Shown: positions 46,901 to 59,069, counted from the stretch's first letter. The stretch is DNA of 64,000 bases from Rhodothalassiaceae bacterium (GCA_026004935.1 BPKC01000001.1:310001-374000); one strand, 5' to 3'. The notes: generated by a model not told the origin, from the sequence alone. Numbers and translations are program-made.

Positions 46901-47635
46901 ATGACGCAGGATCCGACAGCGCCGTCTTCCGCCGATCCCGCGCTGGTCGCGGAGATCGCCGCCCGCCATCGCGAGATCATGGCCCGCGTCGCGGCGGCCC
47001 GCCGCAGCCAGGGTCTGCCCGCCGGAGGCGGCGAGATCATCGCGGTCTCCAAGGGCCAGCCCGATGCGCGCATCGCGGCGGCGCTCGCCGCGGGCATCCG
47101 CTCCTTCGGCGAGAACCGGATCCAGGAGGCCGCGCGCCACTGGGCGCCGCGCCGCAAGGCCTTCGCGGATCTCAGACTGCATTTCATCGGCCGGCTGCAG
47201 AGCAACAAGGTCGAAGACTGCGTCGCGCTTTTCGACGTCATCCACAGCATCGACCGCGAGAAGCTGATCGACCCGCTCCTGCGCGCCATCGCCCGCACCG
47301 GCCGGCGCCCCGAGCTGCTGGTCCAGGTCAACACCGGCGCCGAGCCGCAGAAGGCGGGGGTGCTGCCGGCGGATCTGCCGCGTCTGCTCGCCGCGCTGGC
47401 GGACGCGGGGCTGCAGGTCTCGGGGCTGATGTGCATCCCGCCCGTCGACGACGAGCCGGCGCTGCATTTCGCCCTGCTCAAGGAGCTGGCGCGCCGCCAC
47501 GGCCTGCGCCGCCTGTCGATGGGGATGTCGGGCGACTACGAGATCGCCGCCGCCATGGGCGCGGACATGCTGCGCATCGGCACCGCCCTCTTCGGCCCGC
47601 GCGAGACCGGCCCCGGCCCGTCCGCCCGCGGCTGA
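46901..47635 (+). CDS. yggS: PLP homeostasis protein YggS (PLPBP family)
   Basis: A 244-residue pyridoxal-phosphate-binding protein of the alanine-racemase-like fold. The PLP lysine is in IIAVSKGQPDARIAAALAAG and the next block is FGENRIQEAARHW. FIGRLQSNKV, HSIDREKLI and LLVQVNTGAEPQKAG follow in family order, and LSMGMSGDYEIAAAMGADMLRIGTALFG closes it. ATG at 46901 is chosen because residues upstream are not conserved. It keeps PLP levels balanced in the cytoplasm. Confidence 0.94.
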   Translation: MTQDPTAPSSADPALVAEIAARHREIMARVAAARRSQGLPAGGGEIIAVSKGQPDARIAAALAAGIRSFGENRIQEAARHWAPRRKAFADLRLHFIGRLQSNKVEDCVALFDVIHSIDREKLIDPLLRAIARTGRRPELLVQVNTGAEPQKAGVLPADLPRLLAALADAGLQVSGLMCIPPVDDEPALHFALLKELARRHGLRRLSMGMSGDYEIAAAMGADMLRIGTALFGPRETGPGPSARG

Positions 47636-47659
47636 GGCCGCGATGGGCTCCCGCCGCGC

Positions 47660-47673
47660 TCACGAAATCGTGA
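47660..47673. promoter_or_regulatory. Palindrome between yggS and the Rrf2-family gene
   Basis: TCACGAAATCGTGA is a perfect 6-bp inverted repeat with a 2-base centre, 24 bp after the yggS stop and 124 bp before the regulator start. There is no T-run, so an operator for the Rrf2 protein is more likely than a terminator. Confidence 0.4.
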
Positions 47674-47796
47674 TGAAGAGTTGATTCGCCCCGCCCGCCG
47701 CTTTTCGGTCATAAGACGGTCGGGGGAGCGGTGCGGCGGACGGCCGCGGGCAGGCCGGTCGGTGCCGGGATGCCAAGGTGGAGCGCGCGGGGAGCC

Positions 47797-48243
47797 ATGC
47801 GGATCTGCGATCGCCGACTGCTTTTCGTTCTCGATGCCCTGCTGTGGATCGCCGAGCACGCGGGGGGGGAAGGGCGCGCCCTTCCCCAGCGCCGTCTCGC
47901 GCGGCTGCAGGGCGTGCCCGGCCGCTTTCTCGAGCATGATCTTCAGCGCCTCGTGCGCGCCGGAATCCTGAAGGGCAGCCGCGGCCCGCGCGGCGGCTAC
48001 CGGCTCGCGCGGCCCGCCGAGACCATCCTTCTCGGCGAGGTCATCGCCGCTCTCTCCACGCGCGGGAAGGCCGCGGTCGAACCGGGCGAGGTCAGGAGCC
48101 CCTTCCTCAGGCACGCGATCCTGCCGCTGTTCACCGAGCTGGAGGACCGCATCGCCGCGCTGCTGTCCGAGCGCACGCTCGCCGATCTCATCGCCACCGC
48201 GCGGGCGCGGGCCGAGCCGGAGCGCCTCGAAGACGTCGCCTGA
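47797..48243 (+). CDS. Rrf2-family transcriptional regulator without Fe-S cysteines
   Basis: A 148-residue winged-helix regulator of the Rrf2 family: RRLLFVLDALLWIAEHA is helix 1, LARLQGVPGRFLEHDLQRLVRAGIL the recognition region and GSRGPRGGYRLARPAETILLGEV the diagnostic wing. The three cysteines that bind a cluster in IscR or NsrR are missing (one Cys only, near the start), so it probably senses something else, as CymR does. GGGGAG precedes the ATG at 47797. Its target is unknown; a palindrome at 47660 is a candidate. Confidence 0.85.
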   Translation: MRICDRRLLFVLDALLWIAEHAGGEGRALPQRRLARLQGVPGRFLEHDLQRLVRAGILKGSRGPRGGYRLARPAETILLGEVIAALSTRGKAAVEPGEVRSPFLRHAILPLFTELEDRIAALLSERTLADLIATARARAEPERLEDVA

Positions 48244-48400
48244 CGCGCCGCGCCCGGGACGGGGCGGGCCCGCCGCGGATCCGGGCGGCGGCGGCCGTGA
48301 CCCCGCGGCGGCGGGAGCGTGCTCCCGGTTCCGCGCTTGTCTGCGCATGGCGCCTCGTGCCAAACAGCCGCCGGCATCGATCGGCACGAAAGCCGGCGCC

Positions 48401-49165
48401 ATGACACCCGAACAGCTCGAGCGCTACGCGCGCCACATCGTGCTTCCCGAGATCGGCGGCCCCGGCCAGCGCCGGCTGCTCGCCTCCTCCGTGCTGCTCG
48501 TCGGCGCCGGCGGGATCGGGGCGCCGGCCGCGCTGTATCTGGCGGCGGCCGGCATCGGCCGCATCGGCCTCGTCGACCACGACGTCGTCTCGCGCTCCAA
48601 CCTCCAGCGCCAGGTCCTCTACGCCGAGGCCGACATCGGCCGGCCCAAGGTGGAGGCGGCCGCCATGCGTCTCGCCGCGCGCAATCCCGACTGCCGGATC
48701 GAGCCGCATCATGACCGGCTCGACGCCGCCAATGCCGCCGAACTCGTGGCCGGCTACGATCTCGTGCTGGACGGGTCCGACAATTTCGCGACCAGGCTCG
48801 CGGTGGCCGAGGCCTGCGTGCGCCGCCGCCGCACCCTCGTCTCCGCCGCCATCCGCCGCTTCGAGGGCCAGCTTGCGGTCTTCAAGCCGCATGCGGGCGC
48901 GGATCTGCCCTGCTACCACTGCTTCGTCGGGGCCGATCCCGGCCATCTCGACGAGACGCCCTGCGCGGAGCTCGGCATCCTCGGCGCGGCGGCCGGCGTG
49001 CTCGGCAGCTGGGCCGCGGCCGAGGCGGTTAAGGAACTCGTCGGGGGTCTGCCGACGCTCGCCGGCCGCCTGCTCATCGTCGATCTGCTGGACGCGCGCG
49101 CGCGGACCATCGCGCTGCCCCCCGATCCCGCCTGCCCCCATCACCGCTGGCTCGCCGCCGGCTGA
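48401..49165 (+). CDS. moeB: MoeB/ThiF-type ubiquitin-like protein activating enzyme
   Basis: A 254-residue E1-like adenylyltransferase. Seen: LERYARHIVLPEIGGPGQRRL, the nucleotide loop VLLVGAGGIGAPAALYLAAAG, DHDVVSRSNLQRQVLY with the catalytic Arg, and GSDNFATR. One zinc pair is in CYHC; the second is CPHH near the C-terminus, so one ligand may be His. No rhodanese domain is present. It adenylates a MoaD- or ThiS-like protein; neither is nearby, so MoeB versus ThiF is undecided. ATG 48401 (MTPEQLERY) matches relatives; 48347 would add 18 residues. Confidence 0.85.
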   Translation: MTPEQLERYARHIVLPEIGGPGQRRLLASSVLLVGAGGIGAPAALYLAAAGIGRIGLVDHDVVSRSNLQRQVLYAEADIGRPKVEAAAMRLAARNPDCRIEPHHDRLDAANAAELVAGYDLVLDGSDNFATRLAVAEACVRRRRTLVSAAIRRFEGQLAVFKPHAGADLPCYHCFVGADPGHLDETPCAELGILGAAAGVLGSWAAAEAVKELVGGLPTLAGRLLIVDLLDARARTIALPPDPACPHHRWLAAG

Positions 49166-49174
49166 GCGCGGCTC

Positions 49175-49981
49175 TCACCCGGCCGCGAGCGCGGGATCCA
49201 GATCCACCAGCACCGGCACATGGTCGCTCGGCCGCCCCCAGCCGCGCGCCTCTTTGAGCACGGTCACATCGCGCACGCATTCCGCGAGCCCGGGACTGGT
49301 CCAGACGTGATCGAGGCGCCGCCCGCGATCGGACGCCGCCCAGTCGCGCGCGCGGTAGGACCACCAGGTGAACAGCTTCCGGGGGCGCGGGATCGCGGCC
49401 CGCACGACATCGACGAAGTCATGCGCGGCCATGAGGGCGAGCAGCCGCTCGGTCTCCGCCGGGGTGTGGCTGACGACGTCGAGCAGCGCCTCGTGCGACC
49501 ACACGTCCTCGGGATGCGGGGCCACATTGAGGTCGCCCAGCAGGATCACCGGTTCCCTGAGCCGCCCGGCCCAGGTGATCATCTCGTCGAGGAAGGCGAG
49601 CTTGTGGGCGAAGCGGGGGTTGGCCGCGGGATCCGGCACGTCGCCGCCGGCGGGGACGTAGAAATTGTGGAGAACCACCCCGCCGGGCAGCCGCGCCGCG
49701 AGATGGCGGGCGTCATCCGCCCCGCACCAGCTGCGCGATCCGGCGTCCTCGAGCGGCAGGCGCGAGAGGATCGCCACGCCATTGTAGCCCTTGATGGCGC
49801 GCAGCAGCTGGTGCGGATAGCCGAGCGCGGCGAAATCTTCGGCGGGAAAGCGATCGGCCGCGACCTTGATCTCCTGCAGGCAGACGATGTCGGGGGCGTG
49901 TTCCGCCACCAGGCGCACGACATGGGGCCAGCGCGCGCGCACCGAATTGACGTTCCAGCAGCACAGGCGGATGCGGTCCAT
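49175..49981 (-). CDS. xthA: Exodeoxyribonuclease III (AP endonuclease)
   Basis: A 268-residue exonuclease/endonuclease/phosphatase enzyme that repairs abasic sites. Catalytic motifs are in order: LCCWNVNSVRARW, IVCLQEIKV with metal-binding Glu, LGDLNVAPHPEDVW with Asp-Asn, and the final RPSDHVPVLVDLD with the catalytic Asp-His. RRLDHVWTSPGL is the conserved Asp region. It is the last gene of a minus-strand run behind the hypothetical gene at 50022, 40 bp away. Confidence 0.95.
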   Translation of the reverse strand: MDRIRLCCWNVNSVRARWPHVVRLVAEHAPDIVCLQEIKVAADRFPAEDFAALGYPHQLLRAIKGYNGVAILSRLPLEDAGSRSWCGADDARHLAARLPGGVVLHNFYVPAGGDVPDPAANPRFAHKLAFLDEMITWAGRLREPVILLGDLNVAPHPEDVWSHEALLDVVSHTPAETERLLALMAAHDFVDVVRAAIPRPRKLFTWWSYRARDWAASDRGRRLDHVWTSPGLAECVRDVTVLKEARGWGRPSDHVPVLVDLDPALAAG

Positions 49982-50021
49982 CGTCGATTCCGTCGGGTTC
50001 CGGGCGGAAGCGGTCTCGTCA

Positions 50022-50618
50022 TCAGTAGATGTGCCAGGTCGCCCCGATCAAGGCGAGCGGCCAGCGCCCCTTCTCGAACAGCGCAAAGCGCAGCGCGAAG
50101 GGATGCGCCGCTTCCGCCCCGGCCGCCAGCACCAGCGCCGCATCCACCGTCGCGGCCGCCGCCGCGCCCACCGCCGCGTCCAGCAGATCGGCGGGAGTTG
50201 CGGGCGGGAAGACGCCGTCCTCCTCGATGGCGCGCCCGGCGGTCACCGCCGCAAGGCCCTTCAGGACGGTCAGCGCCTCCTCCATCGCCTCGCGCTGCGC
50301 AAGCTGCGCGCGGATCCGGTCGGCCAGCTCGGCGCGCCGCTGCTCTTCCTGGAGGGCGAGGGGGTTGCCGGGATCGGCCGCGGCCAGCACCTCCTCGACA
50401 TCGGCGAGCGATTCGGCCGGCACCGGGTCGGCATCGGGAATGCCGAGCCCCGCAAGACAGGCCCGGGCCGTCTCGACGGTCGCGGCATCGAGCGGGCGCG
50501 CGAGCGCCCCGAACCAGGGCATGCGGGCGAGATAGCGGCCGAGCCGCGGCAGGCCGGCGAGCGCGGGCTCGTCGGCGGCAAGAAGATCGAGGAGAGCGAG
50601 CGGATGGTTCATGCGCAT
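50022..50618 (-). CDS. Hypothetical protein between the small RNA and xthA
   Basis: A 198-residue protein starting MRMNHPLALLDLLAAD. It is Ala/Leu-rich and mostly helical, with an acidic charged middle (NPLALQEEQRRAELADRIRAQLAQREAMEEAL, about 85-116) that could form a coiled coil. There is no signal peptide or convincing membrane segment. I do not recognise the family. It lies directly downstream of the small-RNA terminator and upstream of xthA on the same strand. ATGs at 50618 and 50612 are both possible; no good ribosome-binding site distinguishes them. Confidence 0.6.
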   Translation of the reverse strand: MRMNHPLALLDLLAADEPALAGLPRLGRYLARMPWFGALARPLDAATVETARACLAGLGIPDADPVPAESLADVEEVLAAADPGNPLALQEEQRRAELADRIRAQLAQREAMEEALTVLKGLAAVTAGRAIEEDGVFPPATPADLLDAAVGAAAAATVDAALVLAAGAEAAHPFALRFALFEKGRWPLALIGATWHIY

Positions 50619-50678
50619 GATGGCGATCCGTGACGGCGGCATCCCCGGGTGCCGGCACCCGGCCCTTTCGCGGCGCGC

Positions 50679-50718
50679 AAACGAGAGCGCCCGGTCGAGG
50701 GGGGCATCGACCGGGCGC
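50679..50718 (-). terminator. Rho-independent terminator of the small RNA
   Basis: On the minus strand the stem GCGCCCGGTCGA pairs perfectly with TCGACCGGGCGC (50707-50718 and 50687-50698) around the 8-base loop TGCCCCCC, followed by TCTCGTTT. The tail is less U-rich than ideal but the 12-bp GC stem is very strong. Confidence 0.75.
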
Positions 50719-50796
50719 AGCCGTTAACGGCGTCGCTTGAGCGGTCTAACCGGGAAGTGGGGGGCACAACTCCGGGAGGGGACGACCGCTCAAGTG
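50679..50796 (-). ncRNA. Candidate small RNA with twin UGCCCCCC loops
   Basis: A promoter, two hairpins and a terminator are stacked in the lolA to 50022 gap on the minus strand. Hairpin 1 closes with a perfect 11-bp stem (50736-50746 with 50784-50794), and its 37-nt interior carries UCCCCUCCC and UGCCCCCC. Next comes the palindrome GCCGTTAACGGC (50720-50731). Hairpin 2 is the terminator with a perfect 12-bp stem and the loop UGCCCCCC. The same 8-nt loop in both hairpins, complementary to G-rich ribosome-binding sites, suggests a trans-acting antisense regulator. The design recalls the 6C RNA of actinobacteria, but this is a proteobacterium and no homology is claimed. Confidence 0.7.
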
Positions 50797-50801
50797 ATTT
50801 G

Positions 50802-50829
50802 AACATAGGACATCCGGAATTAAAGTCAA
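50802..50829 (-). promoter_or_regulatory. Sigma-70-type promoter of the small RNA
   Basis: Read on the minus strand: TTGACT at 50829-50824 and TATGTT at 50807-50802 with a 16-bp spacer. The predicted start, about 50796, is one or two bases before the first hairpin. The surrounding tract is conspicuously AT-rich for this window, and lies just after the lolA stop. Confidence 0.65.
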
Positions 50830-50851
50830 GCACCACGCGCCGGTGAGGCGT

Positions 50852-51550
50852 CTACATGCCGCGCCGCTTGCGCCGCACGGCCCGCCGCGGGTCGGCGAAC
50901 TCCCATGCCGATTCCGCGATCTCGACATTGGCTTCGGCGTCAAAAAGCCGCACCTCGATGACGCCGCCGCGGCCGTCCGGCACCCGCCAGCCGAGCCAGG
51001 AAAGCGCGCCGCCGCGTTCCGAAATGAGCAGCAGCGCGCGGCCGCGCCCGGGATGGGCGGGATCCTCGACCTCCACCCAGAACAGGCCCCCGACCGGGCC
51101 GTCATGGATGGCGCGAATCGCCGCGCGCAGCGCCCCGGGATCGGGGCGGCGGGCGAGCAGCGGGGCGAGCACGGTCTCGGCCACGGGCCAGCGGCTGACG
51201 CTGCCCGCCTCCTCGTCGACCAGCGACACCTGGCGGCCGTCGGAGACGATGATGAACGGGGTGCCGTCGGTATAGGAGAAGCGGAAGCGGCCGGGCCGCT
51301 GCCACAGGAAGATGCCCTCGCGGCGCCCGCCGTCGGGCGTGATCTCGACGAATCGCGCCTTCAGGCTGGCGAGCCCCGCAAAGAAGGCGACGACCTCATC
51401 CGCCCGCCGGTCCTCGACCGCCGCGGTATCGCCGCCGGAGGCGGCCGGCGCATCCTGCGTCCGGGCGGCCGCGCCGCCCGCGAGCAGCGCAACGAGCAGC
51501 GCAAGCGCCGTCCCCATCGCCGCGAACCGCCGTCCGGTCTTCGCGATCAT
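50852..51550 (-). CDS. lolA: Outer-membrane lipoprotein carrier LolA
   Basis: A 232-residue periplasmic protein with a cleavable signal (FAAMGTALALLVALLAGGAAA, cleavage near residue 30). The LolA fold is seen in ASLKARFVEITPDGGRREG, the conserved IFLWQRPGRFRFSY segment and VSDGRQVSLVDEEAGSVSRW. It ferries lipoproteins from LolCDE to the outer membrane. It lies 100 bp downstream of ftsK on the same strand, a usual alphaproteobacterial pairing. Confidence 0.9.
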   Translation of the reverse strand: MIAKTGRRFAAMGTALALLVALLAGGAAARTQDAPAASGGDTAAVEDRRADEVVAFFAGLASLKARFVEITPDGGRREGIFLWQRPGRFRFSYTDGTPFIIVSDGRQVSLVDEEAGSVSRWPVAETVLAPLLARRPDPGALRAAIRAIHDGPVGGLFWVEVEDPAHPGRGRALLLISERGGALSWLGWRVPDGRGGVIEVRLFDAEANVEIAESAWEFADPRRAVRRKRRGM

Positions 51551-51650
51551 CGCGTCCCCGCCTCGCCTTCAAGCCGGTTTCCGCCCCGCCCTTGCCGACG
51601 CGCGACTGAACCCGGGGTGAACCGGGCCCGCACGGCCGCCCGCGGCCGCG

Positions 51651-53957
<2,307 letters not shown>

Positions 53958-54087
53958 GCGCTCTCCCGTCTCGAGAACGGCCCCGCACCCCCGGCCGCGC
54001 CGCGGCCGGAAGGCGGATGCCCCGATCCCGGGCATGCTAACCCTTGAAGGCGCGCCCTGCCAAGCGGGCAGGCGGGCCGCCGAGGCG

Positions 54088-55395
<1,308 letters not shown>

Positions 55396-55424
55396 GATGC
55401 CTCCTGTCCGCTTTTCGACCCGTC

Positions 55425-55439
55425 TGTTGCGGCGCAACA
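55425..55439. promoter_or_regulatory. 15-bp perfect palindrome upstream of amt
   Basis: TGTTGCGGCGCAACA consists of two 6-bp arms around a 3-base centre, 30 bp upstream of the amt start. It does not match the NtrC site TGCACC-N5-GGTGCA. It may be an operator at the amt promoter; the protein is unknown. Confidence 0.45.
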
Positions 55440-55707
55440 ATCACGACCCGTGCCATGTCCGCGCCCGGCGCCGGCCGATCGCCGCAACCCCCGGCGAATG
55501 GGGGGATTCGGGCGGATCGGCCGCGGCGGCGTGCGGGGACGGGCCCGGCGGTGCACCGGCGCGCAGATGGGCAGGCTGGTCACCGGGCGGGCATCCTGCC
55601 CTCATCCTGCGCCTTGCCCGCGCTGGACAAGCGGACGCCGGTGGGGCAAGCATCACGGATGCGGCCCGCACGAGGGACCACGAGCGGGCGCGGGCATGAG
55701 GACGGGG

Positions 55708-56940
55708 ATGGCGAAGGCGAAGACGGACAGGGCGGATGCGGTCATCGTCGGCGGCGGCTTCGTCGGGCTTGCGACGGGGATCGCGCTCGCCGAGGCGGGG
55801 CTCGCCGCGACCGTGATCGACCGGGTGGCGCCGCCGCCGCGGCTCGCGCCCGGTTTCGACGGCCGGGCCTCCGCCATCGCCCATGCCTCGGTGCGGCTTC
55901 TTGAGGCGCTGGGGGTCTGGCGGCACGTCGCGGACCACCAGCCGATCCTCGAGATCCGGGTCAGCGACCGCCACGCCCCGGTGTACCTGCATTTCGATTG
56001 CGGCGAGCTCGACGGCCGGCCGCTCGGCGAGATGGTGGAGAACCGCCATCTGCTCGCAGCCCTCCACGCCCGCGCCGGGGAGCTTCAGGGACTGCGCCTC
56101 CTTGCGCCGGCCGAGATCACGGATGTCGTGCGCAGCGCCGGCCGGGTGGAGGTCGCGCTCGCCGACGGCCGGCGCATCCGCGCCCCCCTTCTCGTCGCCG
56201 CCGACGGCCGCCGCAGCCGGCTGAGGCGGCTCGCCGGGATCCGGCACTTCGGCTGGGACTACGGCCAGGAGGGCATCGTCACCACCATCCACCACGAGCT
56301 GGATCATGGCGGCATCGCCCATGAGCGCTTTCTCTCCGGCGGGCCGTTCGCGATCCTGCCGCTCACCGGGCGGCGGTCGTCGCTGGTGTGGACGCTGCCG
56401 GCCCGCCTGGCCCCGGCCGCGATCGCGCTGCCCGAGCCGGCCTTCACCGCTGCCATCGCCCGACGCATCGGCGGCTTTCTGGGGGCGATCCGGGTGGCGG
56501 ACCACCGCTTCCGCCATCCGCTCAATCTGGTGCTGGCCGAGCGCTTCGTCGCCGAGCGCCTCGTGCTGGTGGGCGACGCCGCCCACGGCATCCACCCCAT
56601 AGCCGGCCAGGGACTCAATCTGGGGTTGAGAGACGTGGCCGCGCTGGCCGAGGTGCTGGTCGAGGCCGCGCGCCGCGGCGAGGACATCGGCGCGCCCGGC
56701 GTGCTCGGGCGCTACGAGCGCTGGCGCCGCACCGACAGCCTGGTGCTGGCGACCGTGACCGACGGGCTGAACCGCCTGTTCGCCACCGACTGTCCGCCGG
56801 TCGCGCTCGCCCGCGATGCGGGGCTGGCCGCGGTGGAGCGCATGCCGCCCCTGAAACGCTTCTTCATGCGCCATGCCCGCGGCACGCTGGGCCGGCTGCC
56901 GCGGCTGCTCGAGGGCCGGTCCCTTCAGGACGCCGGATAG
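55708..56940 (+). CDS. UbiH/COQ6-family FAD-dependent hydroxylase
   Basis: A 410-residue flavoprotein monooxygenase of the ubiquinone-hydroxylase group. The N-terminal FAD motif is AVIVGGGFVGLATGIALAEAG and the second is VLVGDAAHGIHPIAGQGLNL; ADGRRSRLRRLAGI is the DG motif. AGGA lies before the ATG at 55708; an ATG at 55696 would add four residues. It probably adds a ring hydroxyl in ubiquinone synthesis. UbiH, UbiF, UbiI and UbiL cannot be told apart here. Its end overlaps the convergent gene by 16 bp. Confidence 0.9.
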   Translation: MAKAKTDRADAVIVGGGFVGLATGIALAEAGLAATVIDRVAPPPRLAPGFDGRASAIAHASVRLLEALGVWRHVADHQPILEIRVSDRHAPVYLHFDCGELDGRPLGEMVENRHLLAALHARAGELQGLRLLAPAEITDVVRSAGRVEVALADGRRIRAPLLVAADGRRSRLRRLAGIRHFGWDYGQEGIVTTIHHELDHGGIAHERFLSGGPFAILPLTGRRSSLVWTLPARLAPAAIALPEPAFTAAIARRIGGFLGAIRVADHRFRHPLNLVLAERFVAERLVLVGDAAHGIHPIAGQGLNLGLRDVAALAEVLVEAARRGEDIGAPGVLGRYERWRRTDSLVLATVTDGLNRLFATDCPPVALARDAGLAAVERMPPLKRFFMRHARGTLGRLPRLLEGRSLQDAG

Positions 56941-57686
56941 CGGTGGTCGCGATAGATGCGGACGTAGACGTAGCGGAAGGACGGCAGGATCAGCGGGTCG
57001 ACGACCGCCTCCAGCCTTTCTTCCAGCAGCACGGTCCGTCCCTCGGCGTCGCGGCCGAAGCGCTGGGTTCCGCGCGCATCCTTCAGAACCACGAACCAGC
57101 TGAGCCGGCGCGGGGCGATGAGCGCAAGACGCGCCTCCTCCACCATCGCCCGCCCGCCGGCGCACAGGACGATGAGCTCGGCGGACAGCGATTCGGAGAG
57201 GTCCTCTCCCTTCACGACGACGCTGCCGGCCCCGAGCGGGGCGATCGCGAGCCGCCAGAACCGCCGGCCGTCGGCATCGGGCGGGGTCAGCGGCTCGGCG
57301 CGGACCACCCCGCCCGCCAGATACCGGGCGAGCCCCGCCGCGCTCATGGGCGGGCCGTCCGCGGCCAGATGCTCGGCGAGCTTGCGCGCGCGTTTTTCCC
57401 CGACCGGCTCGCCGTTGCGCGCGAGAACCAGCCAGCCGGACGCATCCTTCGCCGCGTCTTCCGGGCGGAAGCGGGCGAGGATCTCGCGGGTGTCGCCGCG
57501 GTTGTCGCGGATGGTGACGGTGACCTCGGGCGCAGCCGGCGGCAGCCCCGCCTTCACCGCCGCGACGAGCCGGGGCGCCGGATCCGGATCATCGCCCGGC
57601 GGACAGGCGCCCGCGCGCGCGGGCGCCGATGCGAGGACCGGGACGGCGGCGAGCAGCAGGGCTGCGGCCGCAAGGCGCGCGCTCAT
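56925..57686 (-). CDS. Secreted protein of unknown function
   Basis: A 253-residue protein with a clear signal peptide ([25 protein letters not shown], cleavage near 25). Two cysteines are visible (one just after the signal, one in LIVLCAGG). Mixed alpha/beta composition; the C-terminus is rich in Tyr and Arg ([16 protein letters not shown]). I do not recognise a family. The ATG overlaps the Trm112-like stop (ATGA) with GGAAGAGG before it, so it is translationally coupled to that gene. A periplasmic location is inferred. Confidence 0.7.
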   Translation of the reverse strand: MSARLAAAALLLAAVPVLASAPARAGACPPGDDPDPAPRLVAAVKAGLPPAAPEVTVTIRDNRGDTREILARFRPEDAAKDASGWLVLARNGEPVGEKRARKLAEHLAADGPPMSAAGLARYLAGGVVRAEPLTPPDADGRRFWRLAIAPLGAGSVVVKGEDLSESLSAELIVLCAGGRAMVEEARLALIAPRRLSWFVVLKDARGTQRFGRDAEGRTVLLEERLEAVVDPLILPSFRYVYVRIYRDHRYPAS

Positions 57687-57910
57687 GCATCCTCTTCCAG
57701 GCGCCGCGCCTCCTCGACCAGCATGATGGGCACGCCGTCGCGCACCGGATAGGCGAGACCGGCCTTGCGCGAGACGAGCTCCCGGCGCGCGGGATCCCAT
57801 TCGAGCGGACCATGGGTGAGGGGACAGACGAGAATCTCGAGAAGAGCCGGGTCGAAGGGCGGATCGCCGTCGTCTGCGCCGGCCGCGCGTTCCGGGGTGT
57901 CCTTCGTCAT
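57683..57910 (-). CDS. Trm112-family zinc-ribbon-like protein
   Basis: A 75-residue protein of the Trm112/YcaR family. The core reads [42 protein letters not shown] and EEARRL. One Cys of the usual CPxC pair is retained (CPLT), so zinc is probably not bound. Eukaryotic Trm112 activates methyltransferases; the bacterial role is unclear. ATG 57910 with AAGGGG upstream is preferred over a GTG at 57937. It lies in an operon with the thioredoxin-TPR gene upstream. Confidence 0.85.
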   Translation of the reverse strand: MTKDTPERAAGADDGDPPFDPALLEILVCPLTHGPLEWDPARRELVSRKAGLAYPVRDGVPIMLVEEARRLEEDA

Positions 57911-57933
57911 CGCCCGCCCCTTCTTCCGCCGCG

Positions 57934-58863
57934 TCACGAAAACAGGATCGAGGACAGGCGCCGGCGCGTCCTCAGCCCGAAGGGCGAGGATTCGCCCGCC
58001 GCCTCGATGATTCTGAGCAGAAGCCTGCGCGCCTCGCCGTCCGCGAAATCCCTGTCACGGGCGATGATGGCGAGCAGTTCGTCGGCCGCGCGCTCGGCCT
58101 CGCCGGCCGCCATCAGCGCGCGCGCAAGATCGAGCCGCGCCTTGAGATCCTCCGGATGGGCCGCGACATGGGCGGCGAGCGCCTCGACATCGCCCGATTC
58201 GCCGAGTTCGTCCGCCAGCTTCAGATACGCCTTCGCCTGGCGGATGCGCGGCTCCTCGTCCGCATGCTCCGGCAGGTCGGCGAGCAGGCCGCGCGCCTCC
58301 TCGCGCCGGCCGAGCTTGAGCCAGGCCATGGCGAGTCCTGCGCGCGCCTCCAGCGATTCGCGATCGGACTGCAGCGCCTGGGTATAGAGATCGGCCGCCT
58401 CCAGCACGCGGTTCTCGTCGAGCGCTTTGCCGGCCTCCTCGAGCAGAGCCTTCAGGGCCGGCGGCGGGCCGCCTTCGGCCAGCGCCAGCAGATTGGCGAC
58501 AAAGCGCCTGAGCTCCGATTCGGGCAGCGCGCCCATGAAGGCGTCCACCGGCTGGCCCTTGTAGAAGGCGAAGACGGTGGGGATGGACTGGATCCGCAAT
58601 TGCGCGGCGATGCGCGGATTGGCGTCCACATTGACCTTGATGAGGGCGAGCCGGCCCGCGTGCTCGCGCACGATCTTCTCGAGCAGGGGGGTGAGCTGGC
58701 GGCAGGGCCCGCACCACTCGGCCCAGAAGTCCACGAGCACGGGATGCTTCTGGGACGCCTCCAGCACGTCGGCGACGAAGGCGGCCTCGTCCGTGTCCTT
58801 GATGAGCGCCTCGCCCCCGTCCGCCTTTCCGCCGCCACCGATGATCAGGGATTCCTCCGCCAT
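57934..58863 (-). CDS. ybbN: Thioredoxin-TPR protein (YbbN/CnoX-like)
   Basis: A 309-residue protein with an N-terminal thioredoxin domain ([20 protein letters not shown], with CGPC at 51-54) and a C-terminal helical repeat region (about 150-290; [20 protein letters not shown] and following TPR-like units). This is the YbbN/CnoX layout, a holdase that protects substrates from oxidation. It keeps the CGPC site, whereas E. coli YbbN has lost redox activity, so it may act as a true thioredoxin. The stop lies just before the Trm112-like gene. Confidence 0.9.
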   Translation of the reverse strand: MAEESLIIGGGGKADGGEALIKDTDEAAFVADVLEASQKHPVLVDFWAEWCGPCRQLTPLLEKIVREHAGRLALIKVNVDANPRIAAQLRIQSIPTVFAFYKGQPVDAFMGALPESELRRFVANLLALAEGGPPPALKALLEEAGKALDENRVLEAADLYTQALQSDRESLEARAGLAMAWLKLGRREEARGLLADLPEHADEEPRIRQAKAYLKLADELGESGDVEALAAHVAAHPEDLKARLDLARALMAAGEAERAADELLAIIARDRDFADGEARRLLLRIIEAAGESSPFGLRTRRRLSSILFS

Positions 58864-59069
58864 GCCGCGGCTCCGACACTGCATGCTGCCATCTCTCCCG
58901 GTCCGGCCCGGGCCGCCGGGACGAGGCATCAACGCGTGAGACCTCTTAGCGGTTCGCCCGCTCGCGCACAAGAAGCCGCGCCCGCCGCCGGCCTCTTGCA
59001 TTCAGCGGGCGAATGCCGTAAAGGCGCCGCGGATCACGGCCCGCGCAGAAGACGCGCGCGGGACCGCAT

